DNA of 64,000 nucleotides from Hamiltosporidium tvaerminnensis. Lineage: Eukaryota; Microsporidia; Dubosqiidae. The notes beneath the pieces were generated by a model. The model had not been told where the DNA came from. It saw only the letters and a program-made list of their open reading frames with translations, and did not search any database. The DNA lies in the NCBI GenBank assembly GCA_022605425.2, contig CM061246.1, forward strand, positions 248,001 to 312,000. The letters are read 5' to 3'. Positions 32,566 to 42,656 of the stretch are shown here, piece after piece; within the stretch, counting starts at the first letter, position 1; the number at the start of each line of letters is the position of its first letter. Position numbers and translations under genes: made by a program.

Positions 32566-33099
32566 ATGAACAATTCAATTCCTTTCTCCGATTTGATATC
32601 AGAAATAAATTTTAAAAATAAAAGAATTTGCATTGTAGAACACGAATATTGTTGTATAGATTTTATAATACGAGATTTGCTTAAAATACTTAAAAAGAAC
32701 AACCAAGAAATAAATATTTTATCTTTTTATAATTCAGAAGATCATTATGAGAAAATAATTGATTTTGATAGTAAATCTACCATTAAAATTCAAAGTATTT
32801 ATAAGAATGAGATAATTGAGAATTCATATTCTTATTTAATCATCGATGATGTTTTTACAGGAAAGACATTATTTGGTATTAAATGTAAGGAAATAGAGGG
32901 TATTTATATTTATAGGTCTAATAGTGCTACAGAGACTGACATGTGTTCATATGATATATGTATTTTAATAAAACCATTAAAGAGTGGTGTGTCTACTGTT
33001 TATGATGGAATTATTGAAATACATCAATTTGATAGGACCATATTTACAGGAAAGTATAAAGTATTTAGAGATGAAACTGTTTATTATTCTTTATGTTAA
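32566..33099 (+). CDS. Elongator subunit Elp6-like RecA-fold protein
   Basis: A 177-residue protein with the pattern of Elp6, one of the three RecA-like subunits (Elp4-Elp6) that bind tRNA in Elongator, the complex that adds cm5-type groups to wobble uridine. Seen: strand KRICIVEHEYCCIDF followed by helix DLLKILKK and a second strand EINILSFYNSEDHYEKI (Elp6 proteins have an 'xSxSxxHYxxV' block here). A Walker-B-like strand YLIIDDVF comes next. The end, LIKPLKSGVSTVYDGIIEI with FTGKYKVFRDETVYYSL, matches the family's 'LxTGxSxDVxGxL' end. No Walker A is present, as in Elp5 and Elp6. It is shorter than yeast Elp6 (273). CCCC at 32560-32563 precedes the ATG. Elp5 is the main alternative. Confidence 0.55.
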   Translation: MNNSIPFSDLISEINFKNKRICIVEHEYCCIDFIIRDLLKILKKNNQEINILSFYNSEDHYEKIIDFDSKSTIKIQSIYKNEIIENSYSYLIIDDVFTGKTLFGIKCKEIEGIYIYRSNSATETDMCSYDICILIKPLKSGVSTVYDGIIEIHQFDRTIFTGKYKVFRDETVYYSLC

Positions 33100-33450
33100 T
33101 CTACATATTTATAATAGTTAAAAGTATTCTTAAAAAATTATCAGAAACAAAATTTTTGTCAAAATTTTTATTTTTCTTTAGATTAGACAACATTATACAA
33201 CCGAAATGTGTATTTTTTATAAATAAATAAGGCGGTATATTATTTTCATTTTAGAAACTATTATTGAATAACAAGCTTGGTTAAAAAGTTTTTAGTTTTA
33301 ATTTTTGTTTTCATGTATAAAAAATAATTGTAGATTCATTTTTTAAATTAAGAAATATTTAATTTCTTCGGATTGTTTTATTTTTTTTAATCTGATATAA
33401 TATTAAGGATTAGGATTTCATTTCGATTTTTCGATATGAAATCAGAAAAT

Positions 33451-33475
33451 TTCATTCAAAGTTATATAATGCAAA
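33451..33475 (+). repeat. Repeat B leading motif, isolated
   Basis: Carries CATTCAAAGTTATATAATGCA, matching the first bases of copy B1 at 20569. Similarity does not clearly continue downstream. Confidence 0.3.
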
Positions 33476-34254
33476 GAAAAATAAATTCATTCTTTGTGTG
33501 GTTTTTTGGGTTGTTTATCAAATATAATGTAAAGTGGTAAGACAAAAATTTTTCTTGTTTAAACATAACATAAATGTATTATGAGGTATAGAATCTAAGT
33601 ATCAATATTATAAAAAAAAATATAAAACATTTGGTGAATCGAGGTGAAAAAATGCCTGGATATGACTACACTATATTCCAAATCAAACAATAATATATTC
33701 TAAATAGTTATATATTTATATCTAAAAAACTAATTAAGTGACATTCGGTTGAAAAAATATTCGAAAATAAACGCTTTAGAAAAGTTCAGATCTGAATTAA
33801 AACCGATCTTAAAATTTGTAAAAATAGACCCGATCTATTTTATATTTATTATGATAAACAAACTAAAAATAAGGTAACACAAATTAAGGTATAAATTGTC
33901 AATTTTTTAGAATCGAACCTCAAACGTCTATGGGTAAAAAACGAATGAAATTCAATTTTTAAATGAATAAACTGTTTTTATTTACCGATGTAGTGTTGGA
34001 ATTATTTCTTAATTGATAAATAAAAGATGTCGTTTGGCCAAATATTATATAATATATCATTTAAAACACGAGGCAACATAATATTCTGGTTTGTCAGCAT
34101 AATATTACAAACCAAAACGAATATTTTTTTGTAAGATTTATGATCATGAGATTTTTGAGGCGTATATTGGGGTAAAATAGAAGATATCGAATCGGAAATA
34201 CGACAATCAGACAGTGCATTCAGCATAATAATTATTTAAGAATATATAGGTAAA

Positions 34255-34514
34255 TTTTTTGCTGGTTCGGACATATGAGCAGAATAGGAAATAAAGGACT
34301 CCCATAGAGAACATATGAAGCAAGATGTGAGCACAAAAGAAAAAGAAGGAGACTAAGGCATAAATTGGTTGACTCATTTAAACCGCCTTTCTATGGAAGA
34401 GGAATACACCCAAAAAATACCAAGACATTGACCAGCGGCATAATATTTTGGCGCCAAATTCGTCATCCTCAACAATGAGAAGTACAAGAGGATTAGAATA
34501 AGTAAGTAAGTAGG
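34255..34514 (+). mobile_element. Non-LTR retrotransposon 3' end, copy C2
   Basis: A 5'-truncated LINE fragment. One frame reads WFGHMSRIGNKGLP from 34263, then after a stop RTYEARCEHKRKRRRLRHK. This is the C-terminal pattern of many LINE ORF2 proteins: 'WxGHxxRM', then a basic 'GRxRxxW' region. Nucleotide similarity with the 3' end of copy C1 (4245-4413) includes the block GGAGACTAAGGCA. It ends in tandem TAAG units at 34498-34512, which identify the 3' terminus. Dead, truncated copy. Confidence 0.75.
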
Positions 34515-35189
34515 ATTTACGTTCATCATTAAAACAAATTTTGATAATGGTGGGTAAAAATATTCGAATATTTCTGAGAAATACTATGTAGATATGAACA
34601 TCATTTGGTATATGTTATATACGCAATAAGAAAAAATATGTATATGGAATTAACAAATAAAATACGAATCCTTTTCTTGCTGATCGAAAATATAAACACA
34701 AATCTAATAATTAAGTTATTATACAATACAGTGTACATAGAGGACTGAATATAAATGATTCAACTAAACAATGACCCATAAATACCAAAACTAAATAGAA
34801 TATAATGTTTTTTAATCAATTAAATACATAAAATAGTCCAAAATACAAAAATGAAATTCAAAATTTAATATTTTGTTAAAGGAGTTCAATCGGAAACAAG
34901 ACAGCTTTTGCAGTCATAAAAACCCTATTTTTTTCTCGAATATAATTTATAAAAAACCTATGTATAATTTTCCAGTGCCAAATCCAAAACAATTACAAAT
35001 CTAAGACTCAAAACATCTATAAAAAACCATATTATATTCACATTTAAGATTTAAAAATAAATCTCACAGTACTTATTTACATATTTTTGTCCTCTTTTAT
35101 CTCTCAATGTCGACAGAACAAATGCAAGTTTTCCCTTTGTTTCTTCTAACTGTGAAAGGTGGGAATATATAGGACTGGCTTATAGATCA

Positions 35190-35290
35190 TGTGTGGTTTA
35201 TATCCCACTTAAATATCACCATTGTTTTTCAAACAATTCTACAGAAACCATACCAAGCAGATGTTTTAATTTAGTTATTCTCTTCTCACC
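35190..35290 (+). repeat. Repeat family A, truncated copy A6
   Basis: GTGTGGTTTATATCCCACTT followed by CACCATTGTTT and CCAAGCAGATGTTTTAA aligns with about 12560-12655 of the full copy A2. Only the same terminal part of the element is present as in A5 and A7. Confidence 0.6.
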
Positions 35291-35665
35291 AAATTACGAA
35301 ATATATACCATTTAAATTATAAGAAATCCAAAGAATAAATTAAAAAAAAGAGGCAGAATTTAAAAAAAGTTAAATAAATTCAAAAAACTGCAATATTTTC
35401 ATGTTTTTATATCGAAGCTATTACGCTCTTCAACTAATATCGTTTAAATATCCATCTTATTATGTCTTGTCATACTTTAACAATCAGGTTTTTCAAAAAA
35501 CTTTCATTTTTATTCATCCGTAAATTTCTATGTCTTTATATTACAATGAATAGTTTCTCTTAAATTAATTTTATTTTAAATCACACCTTTTATATATTTC
35601 TTGGCAAATTAAGACGTATGAAATAACATTAGAAAATATAAAGATTTAAAAATCTACTCCCTTCA

Positions 35666-36337
35666 ATGTGCACATTTAAAATTGCCATTGATGGGCCAGC
35701 TGGTGTTGGAAAGAGTTCTACCGCATGTGAAGTCGCCAGAATACTTGGCTTCTCAAGAATAGATTCTGGTTCTATTTATAGAGCAGTTACCTTTTTATTG
35801 ATTAAAAAATTTGGTTCAGATATTGACATTACAAGAAAAAATGAGATTGAAATTTTTTTAAAAGATATGAATATTTCAATAAAAAACGAAAGAATTTTTA
35901 GTAATGAAGAAGATTTAAGTAAAAATTTACGAGATGAAATTGTTGAAAAAAAAGTTGCTTTAATTGCTAAAGAATCATATATTAGAGACATTGTAAAAGA
36001 GATACAAATTAAGGCTGCAAATACATCCAAAAGTGGTATTATTATAGATGGAAGAGATATTGGTACGGTTATTTTACCAAATGCAAATTTAAAAATATTT
36101 TTAACTGCCAAAGATGAAGTAAGGGCAAAGAGAAGATATGAAGAATATGTTGAAAAGTCTTCTGTTAATTTTGATACAATTTTAGATGAAATTAAAAAAC
36201 GTGATTATGAAGATATTAATAGAAAAACTGCCCCTCTTAAATGTGCAGAAGATGCCATTATAATTGATAATAGTGATATGACTTTCCAAGAACAAGTCGA
36301 AATAATAGTGGATTTGGTTAAAAAGAAAATGGTTTAA
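35666..36337 (+). CDS. cmk: Bacterial-type cytidylate kinase (CMP kinase)
   Basis: A 223-residue enzyme of the bacterial Cmk family (usually about 225), phosphorylating CMP/dCMP with ATP. Motifs in order: P-loop IDGPAGVGKSS at 8-18; CMP-binding DSGSIYRA at 33-40; the extended NMP-binding insert at about 60-115 that distinguishes bacterial Cmk; GRDIGTVILP at 129-138; a LID segment with AKRRYEE at 154-160; and KRDYEDINRKTAPLKCAEDA at 178-197, whose Asp, Arg and Pro-Leu are the family signature. Eukaryotes normally use a UMP/CMP kinase of the adenylate-kinase-like family without this insert, so origin by transfer from bacteria is likely. It has the local AT-rich codon use and a CCC start motif (35659-35661), so it is settled in this genome. 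No signal peptide; presumably cytosolic. Confidence 0.95.
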   Translation: MCTFKIAIDGPAGVGKSSTACEVARILGFSRIDSGSIYRAVTFLLIKKFGSDIDITRKNEIEIFLKDMNISIKNERIFSNEEDLSKNLRDEIVEKKVALIAKESYIRDIVKEIQIKAANTSKSGIIIDGRDIGTVILPNANLKIFLTAKDEVRAKRRYEEYVEKSSVNFDTILDEIKKRDYEDINRKTAPLKCAEDAIIIDNSDMTFQEQVEIIVDLVKKKMV

Positions 36338-36717
36338 ATTTTCATATAATTAAAACCAAAATAGTTTTATTGTTTTTTCTTATAGTTCGATTGATAGATC
36401 TATTATTTTATTGCTATTAAATCTGAAATAGTTCTATACGTTTTTTACAATCGATGTGGATAAATCTAAGATTTTATTAAAAAATTGAGATGAATTTATA
36501 CTTTCATACACGTAAATTGACAAATATTTTATATTTTTTTTAATAAATTTGAATAGAGTTTATTATTTTTAATTTTATAAACGAATGCCACTTTTTTTAT
36601 ATGAATATTTCTATGTTTCCTAATCATTCTCTAACCTGTCAAATTTTATAATCTAAATTAAAATATATACATTATAGATTTTTGATTGTTCATACACATC
36701 ATTAATTAGTTTAAAAG
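36338..36717. other. AT-rich spacer after the CMP kinase gene
   Basis: I see nothing recognisable between the kinase stop codon and repeat copy A3. Confidence 0.5.
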
Positions 36718-37405
36718 ATGGAGAGAGTCTAAACATAGAGAACCTTCTGATTGGCATGAATAAGTTAAATGATATATGAAATCATTGTTTGAATTTTTGA
36801 TGACAATAAAAACACACTACATTTTCGGTTGTTTACCTAAATTTCGTATATGGAGGTACGAAATGGCGAAAATTTTTCTACAAATCTATTTTTAAGTTTT
36901 TTTTTGCAGCAGGATTATAGACCGCATTATACTTTAAGGTAATTGTCATGTAAAGGCATGGAAACTTGGCCTCTCTCACTCAGGTTAGAAGAACTAGCGC
37001 CTTGGAGATATAAAAATAAACCCATTAAAGCCAGAATATTTAAGTAGCAGAGTATATCTGTTGGTATGACATTGCATTGAATAGATGGACTTATGTAAGT
37101 CGTGGAAATCTATCTTAGCTGAATGTCTGTTGATTTGGGAAGAGTAGAATAAGCACGATGTAGCATGGTTTTAAGGGTGCTCATGGGGGTTTCGATCTAC
37201 GATCACACTTCATGCAACGGACATTAACGCACTCCAGGCAACTGCCTCGCCCATTAATTGGGTTCTATACACCTGGTAGATGAAATGCTATGGAATATAT
37301 GTATACCAGGGGATACTGATGGTGTATTCAGGTAGGTGTTATTTATTTTAAACCTAGAACTGCTTTAAAGCCATGGAAAAAAATATAAAACTTACCATTA
37401 TAAAA
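36718..37405 (-). repeat. Dispersed repeat family A, copy A3
   Basis: A near full-length copy in the same orientation as A1 and A4. Diagnostic blocks are TCAGGTTAGAAGAACTAGCG near 36981, TGTTGGTATGACATTGCATT near 37060, GGGTTTCGATCTACGATCAC near 37186 and ACCTAGAACTGC near 37353. It is diverged at several places, so not a recent copy. Confidence 0.75.
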
Positions 37406-38751
37406 AAAGGTCATACTTTTAAATAAAATAACGACTTTTTTATTTCCATATCTTCATTACACAAATTTTTTTTTATCAAATTTAATTTTATAATCAAAAT
37501 GAATATTTTATCCGATTTTTCTTATCTGGATGGTTATTTTGAAATCGTTTAAAATTTCTCTTTGATACTTTAATTGCAGAAAATGATATGTAATAATAAA
37601 TTGTTGCAAATTTCTTTTTCTTCTCAATTCTTTTCAAAATTCTTTGTCATATTTTATTTGATTTGATCAAACACAAATTTTAATGACTTAATACAAAAAT
37701 AATTGCATGGTTTCTTGAATAGTATTAAATATAAATGTTTCTCAATCAAATTAGGAATTTTGCACAATCAAATCGCAAAACAATAGAATATTAGATGGAG
37801 AAATAAACGATATAAAATATAAATTCGATATAAAAATGCTTTTTACTAAAATAATTTCTGTTTATATTTTTAAGTTTGAGTATTTGTTGGTAGAATTACG
37901 AAACAACCTATATTTCATTAAGATTTTTCACTTTTGCAATAAAAATATTTGATTAAAAATTACAACCCTGACTTAAATCTTTTTTTATTTTTCTCAATTT
38001 TTTTAGTCTAATTCTTTAATATTTACATATAAGTTTCAAAATGTTTGATAAATACTTTACCATAAGTATTTTAACAAAAAGAAAAGGTGATTATGACTTA
38101 ATTTAGACATTATAACCCAAATTAAATGCATAAACTTTACGGTTTATACAATACTTTCTGATTAGAAAACAGCAATTTTATATTTTGAATAAATTATATT
38201 GTAAATTACTGTTTATGATTTAATATGCAGTGTGTATTTTTTTAAACTCAACTTTTTCTCATTAAAAATTAATTAGAAATTTATTATTATACTTTACACA
38301 ATTATATAATAAAGCGATTGAAATTTTTAAATATTATTTTTGTTAGCAGTGGAATTTATATTTATTTATGTTTCAATTTATATTATCGAAATATATATTA
38401 ATTATAACTTTTTACAGCTGATTTGAAATATAAACATCTTTTAGTAGTTATTAAGTTTGCAATTTATATTTACGAAATATATATTAATTATAACTTTTTA
38501 CATTTTGATTTGAAATATAAACATCTTTTAGAGTATTTCATAACCTAAATCCACTACTTTTAGATCTTTTTTAGGTTTTAAAGGATTTTTATTGTTTAGT
38601 ATAAATATGTTGTTTTAGAATTTTATAAACATAGTCTACGACTTTGACATTTTTTTTCGTTTTTTTAAGATAAATTATTGGGAAATATTGAATTATACTT
38701 TTTAATAAACAAATATCAAAGTATAATTTACTTTTTTTGAAACAAAATTTC
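37406..38751. other. AT-rich stretch downstream of the transporter gene
   Basis: No gene is seen. Contains the duplicated 80-90 bp segment at 38372-38535 listed separately. Confidence 0.5.
38372..38535. repeat. Direct duplication of about 80-88 bp
   Basis: Two adjacent copies begin CAATTTATATT at about 38372 and 38460. Both contain GAAATATATATTAATTATAA and GATTTGAAATATAAACATCT. It lies about 220 bp beyond the stop codon of the transporter gene. Confidence 0.8.
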
Positions 38752-39981
38752 TTACGACTTATCATCTTCAGTAAAATTGAATATTACCATATAAATCATA
38801 AGCAATGTAGATATAATGGCAACAACAATAGCAGACACTCTTAAAAATCCATAATAATGATTAGTGAATATATAAACAAGAGATGGTATTATATACGTAA
38901 TAGATGTAGCAGCAGTGGCACCGATGAATTTTAAAACACTATCAAAATCCAAATCGGGAATACATGCGAGTATACCGACTGTAATGCAGAATATAAAAGT
39001 AAGTATTTTTCGCATCGTATCTTCTGAACTTTCATTTCGCGGTTTTTTTGTGATCAAAAATATTAAATTTATTACTGAATCTTTTGCTGGTTGTTGCTGT
39101 GTAGGGAATGCACTCATCATCACGCAACAAAAACAAATAACTGCAATTTTATTGAGTATCATAAATTTGTCGAACGTATCTTGTATCAAAAAGCGAGAAA
39201 GTTTGGTGCTTTTATCCAAAAAGCTGTCAAGAATACTACCATCAATAGAAGATCCAGCAATAAAATATCCAAAAAAACCAATCACCAAATAAATAGAGGA
39301 TCCAAATAAAACAGAAAGTCCAGAAATCAAAGTAATATTTTTTAAGCTCTTATTCTGAAGTTCAGAATATACTTTAATAATATTTTGGTGGCATCCCAAT
39401 GCAAATATTATAACACTTAAAGCAGAATTAAATTTGTAATTGAAATTTACTTTCTCACCTTCACTGTATTTTCCTCTTGTGAGTAAAGAATAGTATAAAA
39501 TAAGAGAAGCCAAGTAAGTAACAGATCCTACACTTAAGAAAGAAACGTATCGCAAATTTTTCAAGTTTTTCAAAGATGCAAGATAATAAAGAGGTGGAAG
39601 AAAAATCATTACCATATAAAATCTGCTTATTTCTTTTCCTATAAGTTTTGGTATCCATGTAGCCAATGCAATCATATATACCAAGCAACATGAATATCCT
39701 TGTAATGCAATACATAAATCCGCAAATACTGCCATAAATTTATTTATATTCTTGCAAACAGAATAATACGTTTGCTTTTCATTTTTATTCATCTTCACTG
39801 CAGCAGACGAAATAGCGTAAAGAGTAAAAAATGAAATAATAGATGTAGAAACAAATTGCAATGTACCAAATACGTATCCCACATCACCAAAAGCGCTCGG
39901 TAACATTATTACACCCGAACCCATCATTGTTGTCACCATAGCTGTTATACCTTGAAAAGTATTAAGTCCATTGTGTGTCAT
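38752..39981 (-). CDS. Amino acid transporter of the AAAP/AVT family
   Basis: A 409-residue membrane protein with about 11 hydrophobic segments. It belongs to the amino acid/auxin permease family, close to the fungal AVT vacuolar exchangers. The N-terminal signature is GLNTFQGITAMVTTMMGSGVIMLPSAFGDVG, given here as landmarks GITAMVTTMMGSG and LPSAF. Later landmarks are FALGCHQNI in the middle and FIGATAATSITYIIPS near the C-terminus. I start it at 39981 rather than 33 bases upstream at 40014, because GGG on the plus strand at 39985-39987 gives a CCC three bases before this ATG and the homologous region starts there. In a parasite that must take up amino acids it may serve at the plasma membrane or an internal compartment; substrate not predictable. 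Confidence 0.88.
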   Translation of the reverse strand: MTHNGLNTFQGITAMVTTMMGSGVIMLPSAFGDVGYVFGTLQFVSTSIISFFTLYAISSAAVKMNKNEKQTYYSVCKNINKFMAVFADLCIALQGYSCCLVYMIALATWIPKLIGKEISRFYMVMIFLPPLYYLASLKNLKNLRYVSFLSVGSVTYLASLILYYSLLTRGKYSEGEKVNFNYKFNSALSVIIFALGCHQNIIKVYSELQNKSLKNITLISGLSVLFGSSIYLVIGFFGYFIAGSSIDGSILDSFLDKSTKLSRFLIQDTFDKFMILNKIAVICFCCVMMSAFPTQQQPAKDSVINLIFLITKKPRNESSEDTMRKILTFIFCITVGILACIPDLDFDSVLKFIGATAATSITYIIPSLVYIFTNHYYGFLRVSAIVVAIISTLLMIYMVIFNFTEDDKS

Positions 39982-39984
39982 TAT

Positions 39985-39987
39985 GGG
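39985..39987 (-). promoter_or_regulatory. CCC start-proximal motif deciding the transporter start
   Basis: The minus strand reads CCCATAATG. The next upstream ATG in frame (40014) has no such motif, so the downstream ATG is preferred. Confidence 0.6.
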
Positions 39988-40492
39988 TAAATTACATAAT
40001 TCTAATAAACACACTCATTTATATTTAATTGAATGCAGAACAATAAATTCTAATTAAGAAAATGTTTATATTTTATACAGACAAAATCGATTTAATCAAA
40101 GAAATATTCATCTAAATATATTAAATATTAATCATGATCTTGATATATCACGTGTATTAAATAAATATATTCGTATTTTAAGGTGTATATAAATATTAAA
40201 TTAATATATTCTTACTGAAATACAAAGAAATCAAAGAATGTTATTAGAAATTATCAAATCATAATGAAATTATAGAGAAAAAATAATTAATAAATAAAAG
40301 ATATTTTATTTACGATAGAATTTATTAATATACCTAAAAATTAAGAAATCTGATATAATTTATTAAGTAAATTAACATATTCCCACAAATAAATATTAAA
40401 TAAACAAAAAAAATTAGAAGAAATTACACCTACTAGTATAATAAGTAAATTAGAATAAATTCTCTACCGCCAAATTAATTAGTATACAAAGT

Positions 40493-40650
40493 AATTATTA
40501 AATATATTTTATTCTACGATTTAAATAGATTAATTATTAAATATATTTTATTCTACGTTTAAATAGATTAATTATTAAATATATTTTATTCTACGATTTA
40601 AATAGATTAATTATTAAATATATTTTATTCTACGTTTAAATAGATTATTA
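40493..40650. repeat. 38/39-bp tandem repeat, four units in alternating lengths
   Basis: Each unit contains ATTATTAAATATATTTTATT followed by CTACG and TTAAATAGATT. Units 1 and 3 read CTACGATTT (39 bp), units 2 and 4 CTACGTTT (38 bp). The array therefore probably arose by duplicating a 77-bp dimer. Confidence 0.9.
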
Positions 40651-41826
40651 ATGAAGATTAAAATTATAATAAAAATTTTATGTAGAAATTATGAGTTCTT
40701 CGCATATTCGGTATATAAAGAAAAATATAACAGATAAATTAATTTGAATGTTTGAAGTATCAAAAAATAATATCAAAAGTTTGAAAAAAATATAAAATAG
40801 AAAATAAAGCCAAGCTATATCAAATTAAAACATAATATTATTGCTTTTAAGAAAAAAGTGTTTATAAACATGAATATATAATTATTTGAATCTTTTTGTA
40901 ATTATTTAAGTCTCTATATTAACTTGTATAAAAAAAATTTAAGCTGATTTTATTTATTAAATAAATTAAATTAAGGCATTCAATATTCTGATTAAGATGC
41001 CTTAAATTGTAATAAAAGTTATTTTAATCAAAAAATATATTTGTAATAAAAAATTTCCTATCGAATTGATTATTGGTTCAAAAAAATGAAATTTTAGTCC
41101 ATATTATTTAATAATTGAAAAATATATCTTAATTCCAGTGAAATAAAAAAATTAAAAAGTTAAATTGCTAAAATTAGAATCACATCATGATAAGTGATTT
41201 TGAATAATTTATATATAAGAAAATGGAAATATATTTACACTCTGAATATTTTAAGATGTTAGTAATAAGATCAATAAATTATATTTATCAATAAACTATT
41301 TAAATAAATCTAATTCTAAATTTAAATAAAAATATTATAAAAATATCTTTTGTTTCAAATAATTCTATTGAAGTATAAATTAAATCAAAAAAAAGATTTA
41401 ATAGAAATTTTAGAAGATTACGATACAATTATTACAAAATGGGATATTTAATTATTTATTAAAGTAATCTAAAATATAATATTTATTTTGTAATCTAACA
41501 TAAGTAATATTTTATTTTGTAGAAAAATAATTTTACGAGTTGACTAATATTATGGATAAAAAACTATAAAACATCTGAAATCTAACATATAAAGTCTAAA
41601 CTATGAGAACTGAAAATCTAGCTAAGAACAATTAATAAATACAACTCTAATTTATTAATTAAATTTAAAAAAAATATATTTTTAAATTTTTTTCAAAACT
41701 TCTGTTTAAATTTGTTTTTATCTTATAATTAAACATGATATTTACTATTATTTATAATAAGTTTACACCTTAAGCTTTGTATAAAATAATTCTATAAAGT
41801 TATATAATACAGTAATTCATTGTATA

Positions 41827-41897
41827 AATATTTATTAGAAGACTGTGATTTCTTAAAAAATATTTATTAGAAGACAGTGATTTTTTAAAAAATATTT
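41827..41897. repeat. 32-bp tandem duplication
   Basis: Two units of AATATTTATTAGAAGAC followed by a GTGATTTxTTAAAA block, then a partial third (AATATTTGG). Confidence 0.8.
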
Positions 41898-42649
41898 GGT
41901 AATTAGTTTTATATTATTTTGTATTTTAAATTTAGAAAAGATATTTCAATCTTTAATAATAAATTGGTTTTAAACTGTAGATATGTGTTTTAATAGTTTG
42001 CTTAATATACAATAGGAATTCTAAGCATCTGGTAAATTACCCAGCTATTTTAACATTGCTTTACGATTTAAATTTAGCTTAAAAATGCAGATAATGCCGT
42101 TAATTATAGATATATTTTATAGTTTTTTAAAAAAACATCAAAAAAATTTCTGATTGTAAAGGTATGTCAATCACATTTTAAAAAGATATATCAATGATTT
42201 CAATTATTCTTCCTTGTAATGTACTATAAATAGCTAATTTTTTATATAAAAACTTGTTACAATTCTTCTCCTTTTTTAATTTCTATATAATTAAAAATTT
42301 ATTTCAAAATACTGATTTTTAACGGGTGCAATCGCATTCCAAATCGCTATTCTTTTATTCCTATGTCTTATTTGAGGAAATTTAATCTTCGATTGAAACG
42401 GATTTTTTATTATCGTAGATAATATTTTTTTGTGACGATAGAAATTTAGTTTTAGAAACTTTGTATTTAAAACTATAAAGTTGAATAGAAAAGTAAAAAA
42501 ATTAAACCACAAAAATACTAAAATAAATAAATTTTGAAACATTTAAATATTTTATGTAAGAAAAATAAATTTAAATGTTTTTTAAAAGCAAGATTTCTAT
42601 CTCTAAAGATTCAAAGATCAAGATATATTCAAAATAATTATCTAAATAG

Positions 42650-42652
42650 CCC
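42650..42652 (+). promoter_or_regulatory. CCC start-proximal motif deciding the zinc-finger gene start
   Basis: AGCCCACATATG: the triplet lies four bases before the ATG at 42657. The frame is open further upstream to about 42534 but has no ATG there. Confidence 0.55.
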
Positions 42653-42656
42653 ACAT

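Larger units (their letters stand above)
33100..35658. other. Gene-free stretch holding element fragments
   Basis: No gene is supported. It holds a repeat B motif (33451-33475), a LINE 3' end (34255-34514) and a repeat A fragment (35190-35290), each listed separately. The rest is AT-rich. Confidence 0.5.
39982..42649. other. 2.7-kb AT-rich gene-free stretch
   Basis: Divergent promoter space between the transporter and the zinc-finger gene. It includes two tandem repeat arrays listed separately and an isolated repeat B motif near 41794-41811. No ORF or RNA gene is supported. Confidence 0.5.
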
